Shown here: positions 55,584-64,000 of the stretch, one piece after another
Layout of the letters: every line of letters starts with the position of its first letter
How positions within the stretch are numbered: position 1 is the first letter of the stretch
NCBI GenBank assembly: GCA_004211785.1
Contig: SHBX01000006.1
Location: forward strand, 45,339 to 109,338
Origin: Winogradskyella sp.
GTDB taxonomy: Bacteria > Bacteroidota > Bacteroidia > Flavobacteriales > Flavobacteriaceae
Direction: 5' to 3'
Length of the DNA: 64,000 nucleotides
The notes under the pieces: model-generated
Database searches by the model: none
What the model saw: only the letters and a program-made list of their open reading frames with translations
What the model was told of the DNA's origin: nothing
Position numbers and translations under genes: made by a program

Positions 55584-55589
55584 TTGTTT

Positions 55590-55717
55590 GAAACTAGTGG
55601 TGCATCGTATAATACTGTTCACTTAATTGATTAATCAATGCATTTTTTAATCATGTAGTGGATTGAGCTCTTTTTTAGAGTACACACCAAGATGCGTTAA
55701 GCCACTAGTTTCTTTTT
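55590..55717 (+). ncRNA. Candidate DRT3 ncRNA with ACACAC element
   Basis: Gene-free 150-bp interval between drt3b and jetA. An 11-bp perfect stem GAAACTAGTGG / CCACTAGTTTC (55590-55600, 55702-55712) closes it, followed directly by TTTTT, as in an intrinsic terminator. Inside, GCATC / GATGC (55602-55606, 55691-55695) extends the pairing. A hairpin TGATTAA/TTAATCA (55628-55634, 55647-55653) and a small CTCT/AGAG hairpin (55668-55680) fill the arm. ACACAC lies unpaired at 55682-55687, between the small hairpin and the inner stem. DRT3 systems carry an ncRNA, and the AC-repeat matches what I recall of its template. Strand and ends are inferred from the T tract and from drt3ab orientation. Confidence 0.65.
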
Positions 55718-55732
55718 ATAAATTATAAAAAT

Positions 55733-57067
55733 TTGAATAAAGAACAGTTAAATAATTTTGACTTTTTAGACGAAATAAGCAAAGGCAAAACATATAGCCT
55801 TCTGTTTCCTGTTGAAGAAGACGGAATTGTAATCGCACAACTTTATGAAAATGTATTATTAGGTATTTATGAGGACGAACAATTTACTGGAGAAGATATA
55901 CATAACATATATAAAAACATCCAAGGTTATACAACTGGAGGAGATAAACGCTATTTAAAGGATAAGATAGGCGAGAGAATTAAAAACCTGCAAAGGTATT
56001 TTCTTAGTTATGATGAAACAATTCAAAAATATGCATTACAAGAGTATGCCAAGCAGTTTTGTAGGATAGCAAAGCAAACATTAAAAGGCTCTTTTGATCC
56101 TACCGAAATACAAAAAATATGTTCGCGCCTCAGAAAAGCTTTAGATAAAGCAATTAAAGGTGAAAATACGCTGATAGATTGGTTTGAATATGATTTTGAC
56201 CCTTTTAAAGAAGATTTAAAAGTTCAAATAGAATATCTGTATCGTCAAATAGATGACTCTGTTAAGAAGCTAAGAGAGGATTCTTATATAAAGAATTTAG
56301 AACCGTTAGAGTTACTAAAAACTGTTAGTGATGATTTAGCCATTATACAAGAAAAGAATGAAGATTTAAGATCTGCATACGATGAAACCGATGCTATGAC
56401 ATCGCAATTAATTGATCTTGATAGTACCAATGATACCATCGTAAAACGTATCTCAAGTACCACTTATTTTTTTAGAACAATTCGTGGCAGATTAAAAACC
56501 ACAGACAATAAATTAAATAGAATTCGTCCTAGAATTAAAGAATTATTTTCTTCACTAAATAAACCTGAGTTCAATGCAAAAACAGAACGGTTTATAGATT
56601 TTTTATTAGAAGAATCTAGTTTAGATTCTGATAAAAATGTTGTTTTTCCTGAAGGTATTCAATCACTTATTAAATATGAGGAAAGAGCACGTTTAGTTTT
56701 ATTGGATAGAGACCGTGAGTTGTTTCCGTTGAAAGCAAAAAAGCGAATAGCCTATGAACGTGATGAGGATGCAGAAAAGCTAAACCAAGTTGCCTTAAGC
56801 ACAATAATAAAAGAGTCTAACCTTGTCAAGGAATTGACAGATAAGGTCTTTGGAAAACTTGAAAATAAAAAAACTGTGAATATGGTTAAAGAGTTTGAGG
56901 AAATCTACAATACTAATTCTGATTTTACCGTCGCATCCAAAGTGTATTTCGGCTGTATTGAAAGAGCGCATACTAACCCTAAGATTAAAGTGACTATTCA
57001 AAAAGAAAATTTAAGAACAATATCATCAACTAACATAACGCTATGGGACACGATATTTCAGATGTAG
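55733..57067 (+). CDS. jetA: Wadjet/Mks kleisin-like subunit JetA (MksF-like)
   Basis: 444 residues from a TTG start that lies about 20 bp after the ncRNA stem; in-frame codons upstream reach a stop at 55706 with no better start. An N-terminal winged-helix-like region (FLDEISKGKTYSLLFPVEEDGIVIAQLYENVL) is followed by a long helical section and a C-terminal domain, the layout of JetA/MksF kleisins. Wadjet clamps and cleaves closed-circular plasmid DNA. The next gene overlaps it by 25 bp, and the four genes in order A-B-C-D match the system. The sequence is distant enough that the call rests mainly on operon order and size. Confidence 0.75.
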   Translation: MNKEQLNNFDFLDEISKGKTYSLLFPVEEDGIVIAQLYENVLLGIYEDEQFTGEDIHNIYKNIQGYTTGGDKRYLKDKIGERIKNLQRYFLSYDETIQKYALQEYAKQFCRIAKQTLKGSFDPTEIQKICSRLRKALDKAIKGENTLIDWFEYDFDPFKEDLKVQIEYLYRQIDDSVKKLREDSYIKNLEPLELLKTVSDDLAIIQEKNEDLRSAYDETDAMTSQLIDLDSTNDTIVKRISSTTYFFRTIRGRLKTTDNKLNRIRPRIKELFSSLNKPEFNAKTERFIDFLLEESSLDSDKNVVFPEGIQSLIKYEERARLVLLDRDRELFPLKAKKRIAYERDEDAEKLNQVALSTIIKESNLVKELTDKVFGKLENKKTVNMVKEFEEIYNTNSDFTVASKVYFGCIERAHTNPKIKVTIQKENLRTISSTNITLWDTIFQM

Positions 57068-57693
57068 ATCCGTTACATTTTTTAAAAAACAATGATGCCA
57101 TAGCTAACTTTGGTAAGTTAGACTATTTATTAAAAGATGGAATGCACATTCAAAACTATGATAGCTATACCAACCAATTTCTTTTTTTAACCAAGTATTA
57201 TCCAGACTTAAAAAAGTATTACGAAACATATTTCGGGATTAGTCTTTTTGAACGAGGGGAAGGAACTAAACGCTATTATTTTATCGATTTTAACTCTAGT
57301 AGTAGAGGCAATATTCCTGATTCTTCTAGAGCATTTATGAAAAACAAATATATCATTATTGGTTTGATACTTCATAAAGTCAAGGAAATAGATCGCTATG
57401 TAGAATTAGATTCTATCGAAGCATTTAAGAACATAGTCAAAAATGATTATGAAAATTACAAGCCAGGACTTATTAAGTTGATAGCAAAATCAGATAACAC
57501 GAGTATTAAAGGTTCAGATGATGATGACAAAATTAGCAATACCATTGATAATGCATTTAAAAGGTTCAAAAGCGTTGGGTGGGTTTACTTTAAGGATGAC
57601 TATTTTGAATTGAGACCTTCATTTAATCGGCTAATAGTCCTTTATGAGGATGTAATTAATACTATAGATGAACGATTGAACGATTTAAAATGA
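57043..57693 (+). CDS. jetB: Wadjet/Mks subunit JetB (MksE-like)
   Basis: 216 residues. Small mostly helical protein, size and position as JetB/MksE (the KITE-like partner of the kleisin). Helical segments around residues 70-130 (GTKRYYFIDFNSSSRG, FMKNKYIIIGLILHKVKEID) and a winged-helix-like end (FKRFKSVGWVYFKDDYFELRPSFNRLI) fit MksE. It starts inside jetA (overlap 25 bp) and its stop overlaps the jetC start (ATGA, 57690-57693). Confidence 0.75.
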   Translation: MGHDISDVDPLHFLKNNDAIANFGKLDYLLKDGMHIQNYDSYTNQFLFLTKYYPDLKKYYETYFGISLFERGEGTKRYYFIDFNSSSRGNIPDSSRAFMKNKYIIIGLILHKVKEIDRYVELDSIEAFKNIVKNDYENYKPGLIKLIAKSDNTSIKGSDDDDKISNTIDNAFKRFKSVGWVYFKDDYFELRPSFNRLIVLYEDVINTIDERLNDLK

Positions 57694-60600
57694 AAGACTA
57701 TCCACGTATATACAGTTTAAGCACAATAAACATAATTCATCATCAGAATTTCGATTATTTGTTTCACCCTTTTAGAACAGATTTTAGTGGAGATAGTGGT
57801 GTTGGCAAAAGTATCTTAACAGATTTAATACAACTCATTCTCGTTGGGTCAACAGTTTATGAATCTGCAACTGAATCAAATGGAGATAGACCTTTTAATC
57901 ATTTGGTTTTAGAATCAAAAGACAAGGGAGATTTTGGGTATGCTTTTTTAAATGTTGAAGTAGAGGAGAATAGTTTCTTGGTTGTCGGAACTTTCATAGA
58001 GCGAAATAAAAATAGATCTCAAGCTTTTATTATAAAAAAAGGTATTGGCTTTCAAAATTATCCATTTGCTTTGCTAGATCAACCAATAACAATTAGAGAT
58101 TTTGAGTTTGACGATAAATGGCTGCCAATAGATGAGTTGAAAACTAAATTAAATACATCTGATTATTACGGATTTGAAAAGTGGCAGAATTTTAGCGAGT
58201 ATCATTTACATTTAAAAGAAAATAGTATTCTACCATTAGATTTGTCAACAGGCAATAATACACTTAAATATTATGCGCAAATACTACAAGCATTTTCAAG
58301 AAAAGGAATTGATGTAAAAAATAAAATGAGCCTTCAGGATTTTCTGTTTGGTTCAGATAAGAGAACTGTCTTCGTTGAAGAATACGATAAAGCTGTTAAG
58401 GATTTACAAGAAGATAATGATTTGTTTCAAAGTAATAGAAATGAAATTTCAGATATTGAAAAGAAAAGGGACAAACTTCAAAATCTATATGAGTTAAAAA
58501 CAAAAAAAGAGAGTCTCGAAAAGGATTATGCTATTAAGAAATACATGTCCACTAAAAGAGAGTTAAACGCAAAACAAAAAGAGCTTAAAACTGTATTAGA
58601 AAAGTACTTCCAATCTAAAAATGAAATCAGCCACTTAAATCAGCACATTAGTGATAAGATTAAATATATTGATGCTAATAAAGCACAATGGAAAACGGAT
58701 TTAGAGATAGCAGAAGCTAATTTTAAAATACACGAACAGAAAAAAGACGAGATTTCAAAAATTGATGATCTTATTAAGGATACAGGACTTCAAACTGCTG
58801 AAAAGTTATTGGCATTTCATAAAAACTTCCACCTTAAAAACGATTATAGAAATAAGCTTGAATTATTAAAGGATAATTTAGAAAAGAAAAATTTAGAAAC
58901 AGAATTCGAAGCATTAGACCAATCAAAAAAGGATAGCACAATTATTAAAGATCTTCAGCAATCAATTGGCAATATCAAGAAAGATATTGAAGAAGCCGAA
59001 GCTCTAAAAGATTTTAACGATGTTAATAATGAATCTTCTTTGGCATATTGGGTTGTAAACAGTACACGTAAATTTAATGTGCTTGAAGAGAGTGTAATTA
59101 GGCATTTTAATACATTAAAAACAACTAAACCTCAAGAAATAAGCAAAAATGCCAAATATTTGAATAGTCCAGATAAAGTATTAGAAAGTGTAAAAGATTT
59201 AGATAGTAAAATTATAGAAGATGGATTTTGGATAGAGCTTACAGGAATAAGCCATTACATTATAAAATGCAAAAAACCAATTTTAAGTAGGCTAAGCAAA
59301 AAAGAAGTCGTTGAATATTTTGAGAATAGCGCAAATGAAATTGCGACCAAGCTGCAAGAATTTAAGAGCAAACAAATTAAAATAGAAGCGTTGTTAAAAC
59401 TTATTGAAGGTCTTGAAGATAGGAATTCATACCTAAAAGCTTGGTTACAACGAGAAGCATTATCTATAGATGTTAATGTAAAAAACAATGAAGTTCTTAA
59501 AAATTGGAATTACGAAAAATTAGACTTTTCTCTTGAGCAAAACTACAGTAAAAAAGAACATTATTTAGAGGAGTATAAGAAGTGTGAAAAGCAAGTTGAT
59601 AAGGCGAGAACAAGTAAAATTTTAAATGATACGCTTTATACTAATCTTAAGAAATACGAAACTGTACAGATAGATAATTACTCACAAATAGATTCGCTTT
59701 TTGAAAATAACTTACCAAAAAAACTTAAAATAAATTCTAAATTAACCATCAATGATGTTACAGAATCATTTTACGGAGATATGGACAATGCATACCAAAA
59801 AGCAAAAGTACATTTAGATAGTTATGATAATGTTATTGAGCTAAAAGACGCTGTAAAAGATAAAGAGACTGAACTTATAGAATTGAAAAAAGATTTTGAG
59901 CACCATCTAAAAAATTTAGAAACTAAAAAAATAGCTGTTGTAGATTTTAAGCAAACTCAGAACTTCTATTTTGAAGCATTAGGCGAGTTCAAAGCAAAAT
60001 TCGATTCAATAGTAGATGATTATATCTTCAACGAGTCAGAGATAATAAAAAGTAACAAAGATTTCATAAAATTAAGCGAAACGATTTTACCTAAAATTTT
60101 TGAAGGTATTTCATTTAAAGATGCAGATGTAATGACATTAATTACCGAGCGCCTCAAAAAAATTAATGAACAAAATCGAGATCTCGGAGAAAATAAATTA
60201 AGAAGAATTCGAGAAATATTGCAAGATGTACAAGATGAAGTCTCAAAGCAAATCAATATTGTGAGAGAAATAAACCTGTTTTTTGATAAAGAAAATGCTA
60301 AAATTACAGGTAATCACAAAGCGGTTTTAGAAAAAGATACAAGTACTAGAATTTCAACGAAATGGATTACAAAATTCATCTCAGACTTTACAAAACCAGC
60401 AGGAATGTTTCGAACACCAGGAGGTTTTAGCGATCAAATGGATGCACTACCTTCAATGAAAGAGAAAATAGAATACTCATATCAATCCTTTAATGACTCT
60501 GCCAAGCCAAACGTAGATTATAAGACACTATTAAACCCCTTTTCATATTATAATTTAAATTATTACATAACAACTCAAGATGGAACGTTAAACTCTGGTA

Positions 60601-60932
60601 GTACAGGACAAACATATTCTGCGCTTGCATTGTTATGTATTGCAAAATTATCATTGCTAGATAATGGTAAAGTTGGGAAAGATAATAAAGGGTTGCGGTT
60701 TATGAATATTGACGAAACAGAAAGTATAGGTTCAAATTTTGATATGCTGAGTGATATTGCTAAAGAGTATGACTACCAAATTATTTCTATGTCAATTAAC
60801 CCTTTGAAATTAGATGAAGGAAAGCAATACATTTATCAGCTTAACAGAAATTTAAAATACGATCAAATTAATCATCATCCTGCAGGGATATTTACAAAAG
60901 AAGATGAAAGCAAATATTCCTTGGAGAATTAG
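57690..60932 (+). CDS. jetC: Wadjet/Mks SMC-like ATPase JetC (MksB-like)
   Basis: 1080 residues. Walker A GDSGVGKS at 34-41 near the N terminus. Long coiled coils span about 230-390 and 560-900 (e.g. KDLQEDNDLFQSNRNEISDIEKKRDKLQ). The ABC signature-like NSGSTGQTYSALALL lies near residue 967, and Walker B LRFMNIDETES with the catalytic Glu near 1005. This is the SMC/MukB architecture (head, coil, hinge region, coil, head), shorter than classical SMC. It is the motor of the loop-extruding Wadjet complex. Neighbours overlap on both sides (4 bp and 29 bp). Confidence 0.85.
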   Translation: MKDYPRIYSLSTINIIHHQNFDYLFHPFRTDFSGDSGVGKSILTDLIQLILVGSTVYESATESNGDRPFNHLVLESKDKGDFGYAFLNVEVEENSFLVVGTFIERNKNRSQAFIIKKGIGFQNYPFALLDQPITIRDFEFDDKWLPIDELKTKLNTSDYYGFEKWQNFSEYHLHLKENSILPLDLSTGNNTLKYYAQILQAFSRKGIDVKNKMSLQDFLFGSDKRTVFVEEYDKAVKDLQEDNDLFQSNRNEISDIEKKRDKLQNLYELKTKKESLEKDYAIKKYMSTKRELNAKQKELKTVLEKYFQSKNEISHLNQHISDKIKYIDANKAQWKTDLEIAEANFKIHEQKKDEISKIDDLIKDTGLQTAEKLLAFHKNFHLKNDYRNKLELLKDNLEKKNLETEFEALDQSKKDSTIIKDLQQSIGNIKKDIEEAEALKDFNDVNNESSLAYWVVNSTRKFNVLEESVIRHFNTLKTTKPQEISKNAKYLNSPDKVLESVKDLDSKIIEDGFWIELTGISHYIIKCKKPILSRLSKKEVVEYFENSANEIATKLQEFKSKQIKIEALLKLIEGLEDRNSYLKAWLQREALSIDVNVKNNEVLKNWNYEKLDFSLEQNYSKKEHYLEEYKKCEKQVDKARTSKILNDTLYTNLKKYETVQIDNYSQIDSLFENNLPKKLKINSKLTINDVTESFYGDMDNAYQKAKVHLDSYDNVIELKDAVKDKETELIELKKDFEHHLKNLETKKIAVVDFKQTQNFYFEALGEFKAKFDSIVDDYIFNESEIIKSNKDFIKLSETILPKIFEGISFKDADVMTLITERLKKINEQNRDLGENKLRRIREILQDVQDEVSKQINIVREINLFFDKENAKITGNHKAVLEKDTSTRISTKWITKFISDFTKPAGMFRTPGGFSDQMDALPSMKEKIEYSYQSFNDSAKPNVDYKTLLNPFSYYNLNYYITTQDGTLNSGSTGQTYSALALLCIAKLSLLDNGKVGKDNKGLRFMNIDETESIGSNFDMLSDIAKEYDYQIISMSINPLKLDEGKQYIYQLNRNLKYDQINHHPAGIFTKEDESKYSLEN

Positions 60933-61860
60933 AGAAGGTTTACACCAACTTTACGATAGCAAAAACCAACAAATTCGCAAACCATTACTGAACAATTTAT
61001 ATGTAAATGAGGTATTGTCTAAACAATTGTATCTTCTTAATTATAAAGAAGGAAACCACAATATAGTTGTTTCTAATGATGGTTTTAGGGCTTATTACGA
61101 AGAACATTTTTTAAGTGAATATCTATATTATAAAGAGTTTTTTGATACTTCAGGAATTTTTAAATCAGGCTACAAAAATTACACAACTGATGATCTACAA
61201 ACACTAATTTTAATTTTCAAAAATAAATCTACGTTGGTAAAAGGGTTAACGACCATTAGAACGTTTTCATCAAAAACTTTTGAAAATGAAGATTCTAAAT
61301 ACTTAGAGTCTAAACCTGGTTTGTTAAAAGATGTTATGTTTTTATTGGGAATTGATAAATTTCCTGCAGAAGATACCAAAGAGCAACAATGGCGCTTTGT
61401 GATTGACTGTAAAAATCCTAAATATGTTTTAATATGCGAAAACCTAGATTTTTTAAAGTCACCTTGGATATTTAGAGAAAACAATATCGAACTCTGGTAC
61501 GCAGGTGGTAACAATACGCCAAAACTCGAAGAAATGCCTAAAAAATATCTTGATTTGCCGTTGTTTTACGTGTGTGATTGGGATCAGAAAGGGTTAGAAA
61601 TCTATCAAAATATATACGATATTTATGAAAGAAAAGGCAAAGAAGTAAATTTATTGTTACCTAACAACTCTAAGCCAAAACCAACAAAAACAGGCAAGCA
61701 TAAAAGTAAATGGAAATCAAAAGAGAAAACATTACTTAAGAAGAAGTATTATAATTCTGAGCAACAACAACTAATACAAAAGCTCATTGCTAATGATCAA
61801 TGGATTGAAGAACAAACAATAGAACCAATTTCCCTGATCTTGAACTCTGCAACTAACTAA
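60904..61860 (+). CDS. jetD: Wadjet/Mks nuclease JetD (MksG-like) with TOPRIM
   Basis: 318 residues. The TOPRIM part shows its conserved Glu (KYVLICENLDFL, near 179) and the Asp pair in LFYVCDWDQKGLEIYQN near residues 224-226, then a basic loop (KPKPTKTGKHKSKWKSKEK). JetD/MksG is the DNA-cleaving subunit of Wadjet, related to topoisomerase VI-A. The ATG lies inside jetC in another frame (29-bp overlap), so translation is coupled. Shorter than many JetD proteins, chiefly at the N terminus, but the catalytic residues are in place. Confidence 0.8.
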   Translation: MKANIPWRIREGLHQLYDSKNQQIRKPLLNNLYVNEVLSKQLYLLNYKEGNHNIVVSNDGFRAYYEEHFLSEYLYYKEFFDTSGIFKSGYKNYTTDDLQTLILIFKNKSTLVKGLTTIRTFSSKTFENEDSKYLESKPGLLKDVMFLLGIDKFPAEDTKEQQWRFVIDCKNPKYVLICENLDFLKSPWIFRENNIELWYAGGNNTPKLEEMPKKYLDLPLFYVCDWDQKGLEIYQNIYDIYERKGKEVNLLLPNNSKPKPTKTGKHKSKWKSKEKTLLKKKYYNSEQQQLIQKLIANDQWIEEQTIEPISLILNSATN

Positions 61861-61882
61861 AAATCTTTATGTTATTTAATGA

Positions 61883-61948
61883 GATGGTGCTATTTACCCA
61901 GATGATGTGTTGGCAAAGCGACCTCATAAAATTTTGGTTAAACAATAG
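61883..61948 (+). pseudogene. Possible coding remnant at the island's right border
   Basis: An open segment of 21 residues ending YPDDVLAKRPHKILVKQ stop, preceded by a stop codon 3 bp upstream and without a start. Amino-acid composition and codons look coding. It may be the C terminus of a gene cut when the defence island arrived, but the family is not recognised. It overlaps the 13-bp repeat copy at 61923. Confidence 0.3.
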
Positions 61949-61960
61949 GTGAGTGGAGCG
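61923..61960. repeat. Right copy of the island-flanking repeat
   Basis: CTCATAAAATTTT (61923-61935), then AATAGGTGAGTGGAGCG (61944-61960). The same two blocks occur in the same order at 51725 and 52130, where about 390 bp of structured DNA separates them and the second block lacks two bases (TG). Confidence 0.4.
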
Positions 61961-62174
61961 TAAGATTTTAGGGAGATAGTAATACATATTCTTAAAATTA
62001 CAATTTAAAATAGGATTTCAAAGTAATCTTAATCAGTTCAGAAGTTTCCTAAAATGTAGCGTAACGAGCCGTAATTGTTTCCAAAATTATATGCAGTCTT
62101 GATTTTTTTGTTTCTTTTTTTATCCAAGAAAAAAAGATATATTAAATACATCCATAACTTAAAAAAAATGAACT

Positions 62175-62372
62175 ATGATTACAAGAAAACAAAAAACTGA
62201 AGCAGATAACTTAGCACTTGAGTATAATATGACGATGGCTGATGCCTTGCAACTTGTCTTACAATCTGAAAGAAATGAAATACTAAAGAGAGCATTTATG
62301 TTATCAGATTCTGACAGATATCCTTCAGCTCTAGAATCAATAGCAATGAAATTAGGTCAAGAAGAACGCTAA
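62175..62372 (+). CDS. Small conserved-looking hypothetical protein
   Basis: 65 residues starting MITRKQKTEADNLALEYNM. Regular amphipathic helices (TMADALQLVLQSERNEILKRAF; YPSALESIAMKLGQ) and a good start context support it. No known domain. Flanked by gene-free DNA on both sides. Confidence 0.5.
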   Translation: MITRKQKTEADNLALEYNMTMADALQLVLQSERNEILKRAFMLSDSDRYPSALESIAMKLGQEER

Positions 62373-62987
62373 TTTCTATTTTACATAATATTGGTAGCAC
62401 TAATTAAAAGCTTAATAGGACAGACGAATATAATAAGTGCTAAGAATTTTGTTTTACTCACGTAGTTAATTATTTGCATAAACTTTAAATGTGTTCGTGA
62501 ATCTCGTAAAAACTCGATTTCTCAAAATTTTAGCTCTTATGGCATGTCTCTGAGAATCGCGTAGAAAAAAATATGGTGTACAAATACTCAAATACGTTAA
62601 AATTTCAATTACAGTAAAAAGGCAAGCGATTGCAAATTGTGTGTACAAGAAAATGCAATGAGCATTTTATTTTACAAAACAATACAATAGTATCATTATA
62701 GCTACATAGAATACACACGTTAATCGCCAGCGCGCCATCATTCTTAAATATTGCTTCATCCACTGGATAAACCAATATTGTAAAATGTACTATAATTTAT
62801 ATTATGTAAAATATGACGTTTTATAGATTACTATATCATCCTCTATCTTATTACAGATAAAAACGTTCTATACAAGACCATAGACAAGCCTCATAAATCT
62901 GTTGATATATATTGACTATTTCTTCTACGATTTGCAATTAAAATCTACAATTTTCTTTATTTTGGAAGCTTAAAATCTACTAAATAA
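62373..62987. other. Gene-free AT-rich stretch before topB
   Basis: No ORF worth calling. A short hairpin AAATGC/GCATTT with T-rich flank near 62649-62668 may be a terminator. Just ahead of topB lies TTTG (62931-62934), a 22-nt spacer and TTATTTTG (62957-62964), a weak near-match to a Bacteroidota promoter. TTCGTGAATC at about 62494 recalls short motifs in the repeats at 47991 and 52073. Confidence 0.4.
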
Positions 62988-64000
62988 GTGAAAGTCTGTA
63001 TTGCCGAAAAACCTTCTGTTGCTCGCGAAATTGCCGCTGTTCTTGGTGCAAATACCAAACGTGATGGCTACTTTGAAGGCAATGGTTATGCAGTAACTTA
63101 CACCTTTGGACATCTCTGTACCTTAAAAGAACCTGCAGATTATAAACCCTATTGGAAAAGTTGGGATTTAAACAACTTACCCATGCTCCCAGAAAAGTTT
63201 GAGGTCAAGGTGTCGGACAATGATGGTATTAAAAAGCAATTCAATATTGTAAAACGCCTTTTTGATAAAGCCGATGTTGTGATTAACTGTGGTGATGCTG
63301 GCCAAGAAGGCGAATTGATACAACGTTGGGTGCTTAATCAAGCCAATTACAAAGGAAAAGTACTGCGCTTATGGATTTCGTCTTTAACAACTGAAGCTAT
63401 AAAAGATGGTTTTGAAAACTTAAAGCCTTCCGAAGATTACGATAACCTCTATTATGCGGGCTTTTCTAGATCTATTGGTGATTGGTTGCTTGGCATTAAT
63501 GCCACACGCTTATATACGGTTAAACATGGCGGTTATAAGCAAGTTTTATCTGTAGGACGTGTACAAACGCCTACATTGGCTATGCTGGTCAAACGTTACA
63601 AGACCATCGAAAATTTTAAGCCACAACCCTATTGGGAATTGCAAACCACCTACCGCGATACACTTTTTAATTACGAAGAAGGTCGCTTCCTTAAAATGGA
63701 AGATGGCGAGATACTAGCTAATAAAGTCAAAGAAGATCAATTTGAAATCGTATCCATTACAAAGAAAAAAGGCACGGAATATGCACCTAAACTCTTTGAT
63801 TTAACAGGTTTACAGGTGTATTGTAATACCAAGTTTAGTATGTCAGCTGATGATACACTAAAAGCGGCACAACGTTTGTACGAGCAAAAGGCGATTTCGT
63901 ACCCAAGAGTAGATACCACCTTTTTACCAAACGATGTATATCCTAAGGTAAAAGGTATTTTGAGTAAGCTGACCAATTATTCAGCATTGACCACTACTCT
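62988..64000 (+). CDS. topB: DNA topoisomerase III (3' truncated)
   Basis: Starts with GTG at 62988 and runs open to the window's end (337 codons visible of an expected 650-750 or more). It begins KVCIAEKPSVAREIAAVLGA, the TOPRIM start with the conserved Glu. The TOPRIM Asp is in VINCGDAGQEGELIQRW, the SRSIGDWLLGINATRLYT and LSVGRVQTPTLAMLV motifs follow, and the active-site Tyr305 is in AISYPRVDTTFLP. Type IA enzymes relax and decatenate DNA by cutting one strand. No operon partner is visible. Confidence 0.93.
   Translation, partial: MKVCIAEKPSVAREIAAVLGANTKRDGYFEGNGYAVTYTFGHLCTLKEPADYKPYWKSWDLNNLPMLPEKFEVKVSDNDGIKKQFNIVKRLFDKADVVINCGDAGQEGELIQRWVLNQANYKGKVLRLWISSLTTEAIKDGFENLKPSEDYDNLYYAGFSRSIGDWLLGINATRLYTVKHGGYKQVLSVGRVQTPTLAMLVKRYKTIENFKPQPYWELQTTYRDTLFNYEEGRFLKMEDGEILANKVKEDQFEIVSITKKKGTEYAPKLFDLTGLQVYCNTKFSMSADDTLKAAQRLYEQKAISYPRVDTTFLPNDVYPKVKGILSKLTNYSALTTT

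Noticed and set aside
62040..62140. Long A and T runs with partial symmetry near 62100-62135 as a terminator for jetD
   Set aside because: TTTTTTGTTTC...AAGAAAAAAAGA is low-complexity symmetry without a G/C-rich stem, and lies about 240 bp after the jetD stop.
62466..62648. 60-codon minus-strand ORF in the gap before topB
   Set aside because: Odd composition, no start context and no similarity I recognise; the stretch shows short repeat-like motifs instead.
1..64000. tRNA, rRNA, riboswitch or CRISPR array elsewhere in the window
   Set aside because: I looked for GGTTCGA-type T-loops, CCA ends, rRNA cores and regular direct repeats in all gaps over 100 bp and found none.

Overview
The window is AT-rich chromosomal DNA of a member of the Bacteroidota, most likely a marine Flavobacteriaceae. 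This rests on a complete gliding/type IX secretion cluster (sprC-sprD-sprB-sprF order), many lipoproteins with short signal peptides ending in SCK or NC, families typical of the group (DUF4251, DUF3179, DUF1853, PorP/SprF, CHU_C-type tails), and promoters of the Bacteroidota form TTTG/TTG-N17-20-TAnnTTTG with little Shine-Dalgarno sequence. I cannot name the genus from the sequence alone.

Layout. 1-17.5 kb is ordinary chromosome: the end of an E1 2-oxoacid dehydrogenase, secreted peptidases (S9 oligopeptidase, M19 dipeptidase, M23), an ExbD protein, two SF2 helicases, an RluE-like pseudouridine synthase translationally coupled to a DUF1853 gene, a peroxiredoxin-like protein, a penicillin-acylase-family enzyme and several secreted proteins of unknown role. 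17.6-20.8 kb holds a TPR-adenylate cyclase between two related lipoproteins. 20.8-35.4 kb is the gliding adhesin operon on the minus strand: a beta-helix-like secreted protein, SprC, SprD (PorP-like barrel with coiled coil and SPOR-like tail), a 2738-residue SprB adhesin and its SprF partner, behind one recognisable promoter. 36-44 kb has a small protein/secreted protein/patatin operon, an M13 peptidase, a LuxR-type regulator and a PD40 propeller. 45-51.7 kb has two paralogous membrane AraC regulators, each followed by an exported hydrolase containing TPR-like repeats (S41 peptidase; Ntn amidohydrolase).

52.3-61.9 kb is a defence island. Two overlapping reverse transcriptase genes (both with YVDD) match the two-RT antiphage system DRT3 (drt3a, drt3b). 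Directly behind them lies an approximately 125-nt structured, gene-free segment closed by a perfect 11-bp stem, carrying ACACAC in single-stranded context and ending in a T tract. I interpret it as the DRT3 ncRNA. Sixteen to twenty bases later starts a four-gene condensin-like operon with overlapping genes, which I read as Wadjet/MksFEBG (jetA-jetB-jetC-jetD). The island is bounded on both sides by short shared repeats and gene remnants, consistent with mobility. The window ends in small conserved-looking and empty DNA and the 5' part of topB.

The strongest observations are the candidate DRT3 ncRNA with its ACACAC element, the DRT3-Wadjet fusion of neighbourhoods with flanking repeats, a highly structured gene-free stretch upstream of drt3a, and a perfect terminator hairpin lying inside the signal-peptide codons of the adenylate cyclase. 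All functional statements come from motif recognition by eye; no search was run.
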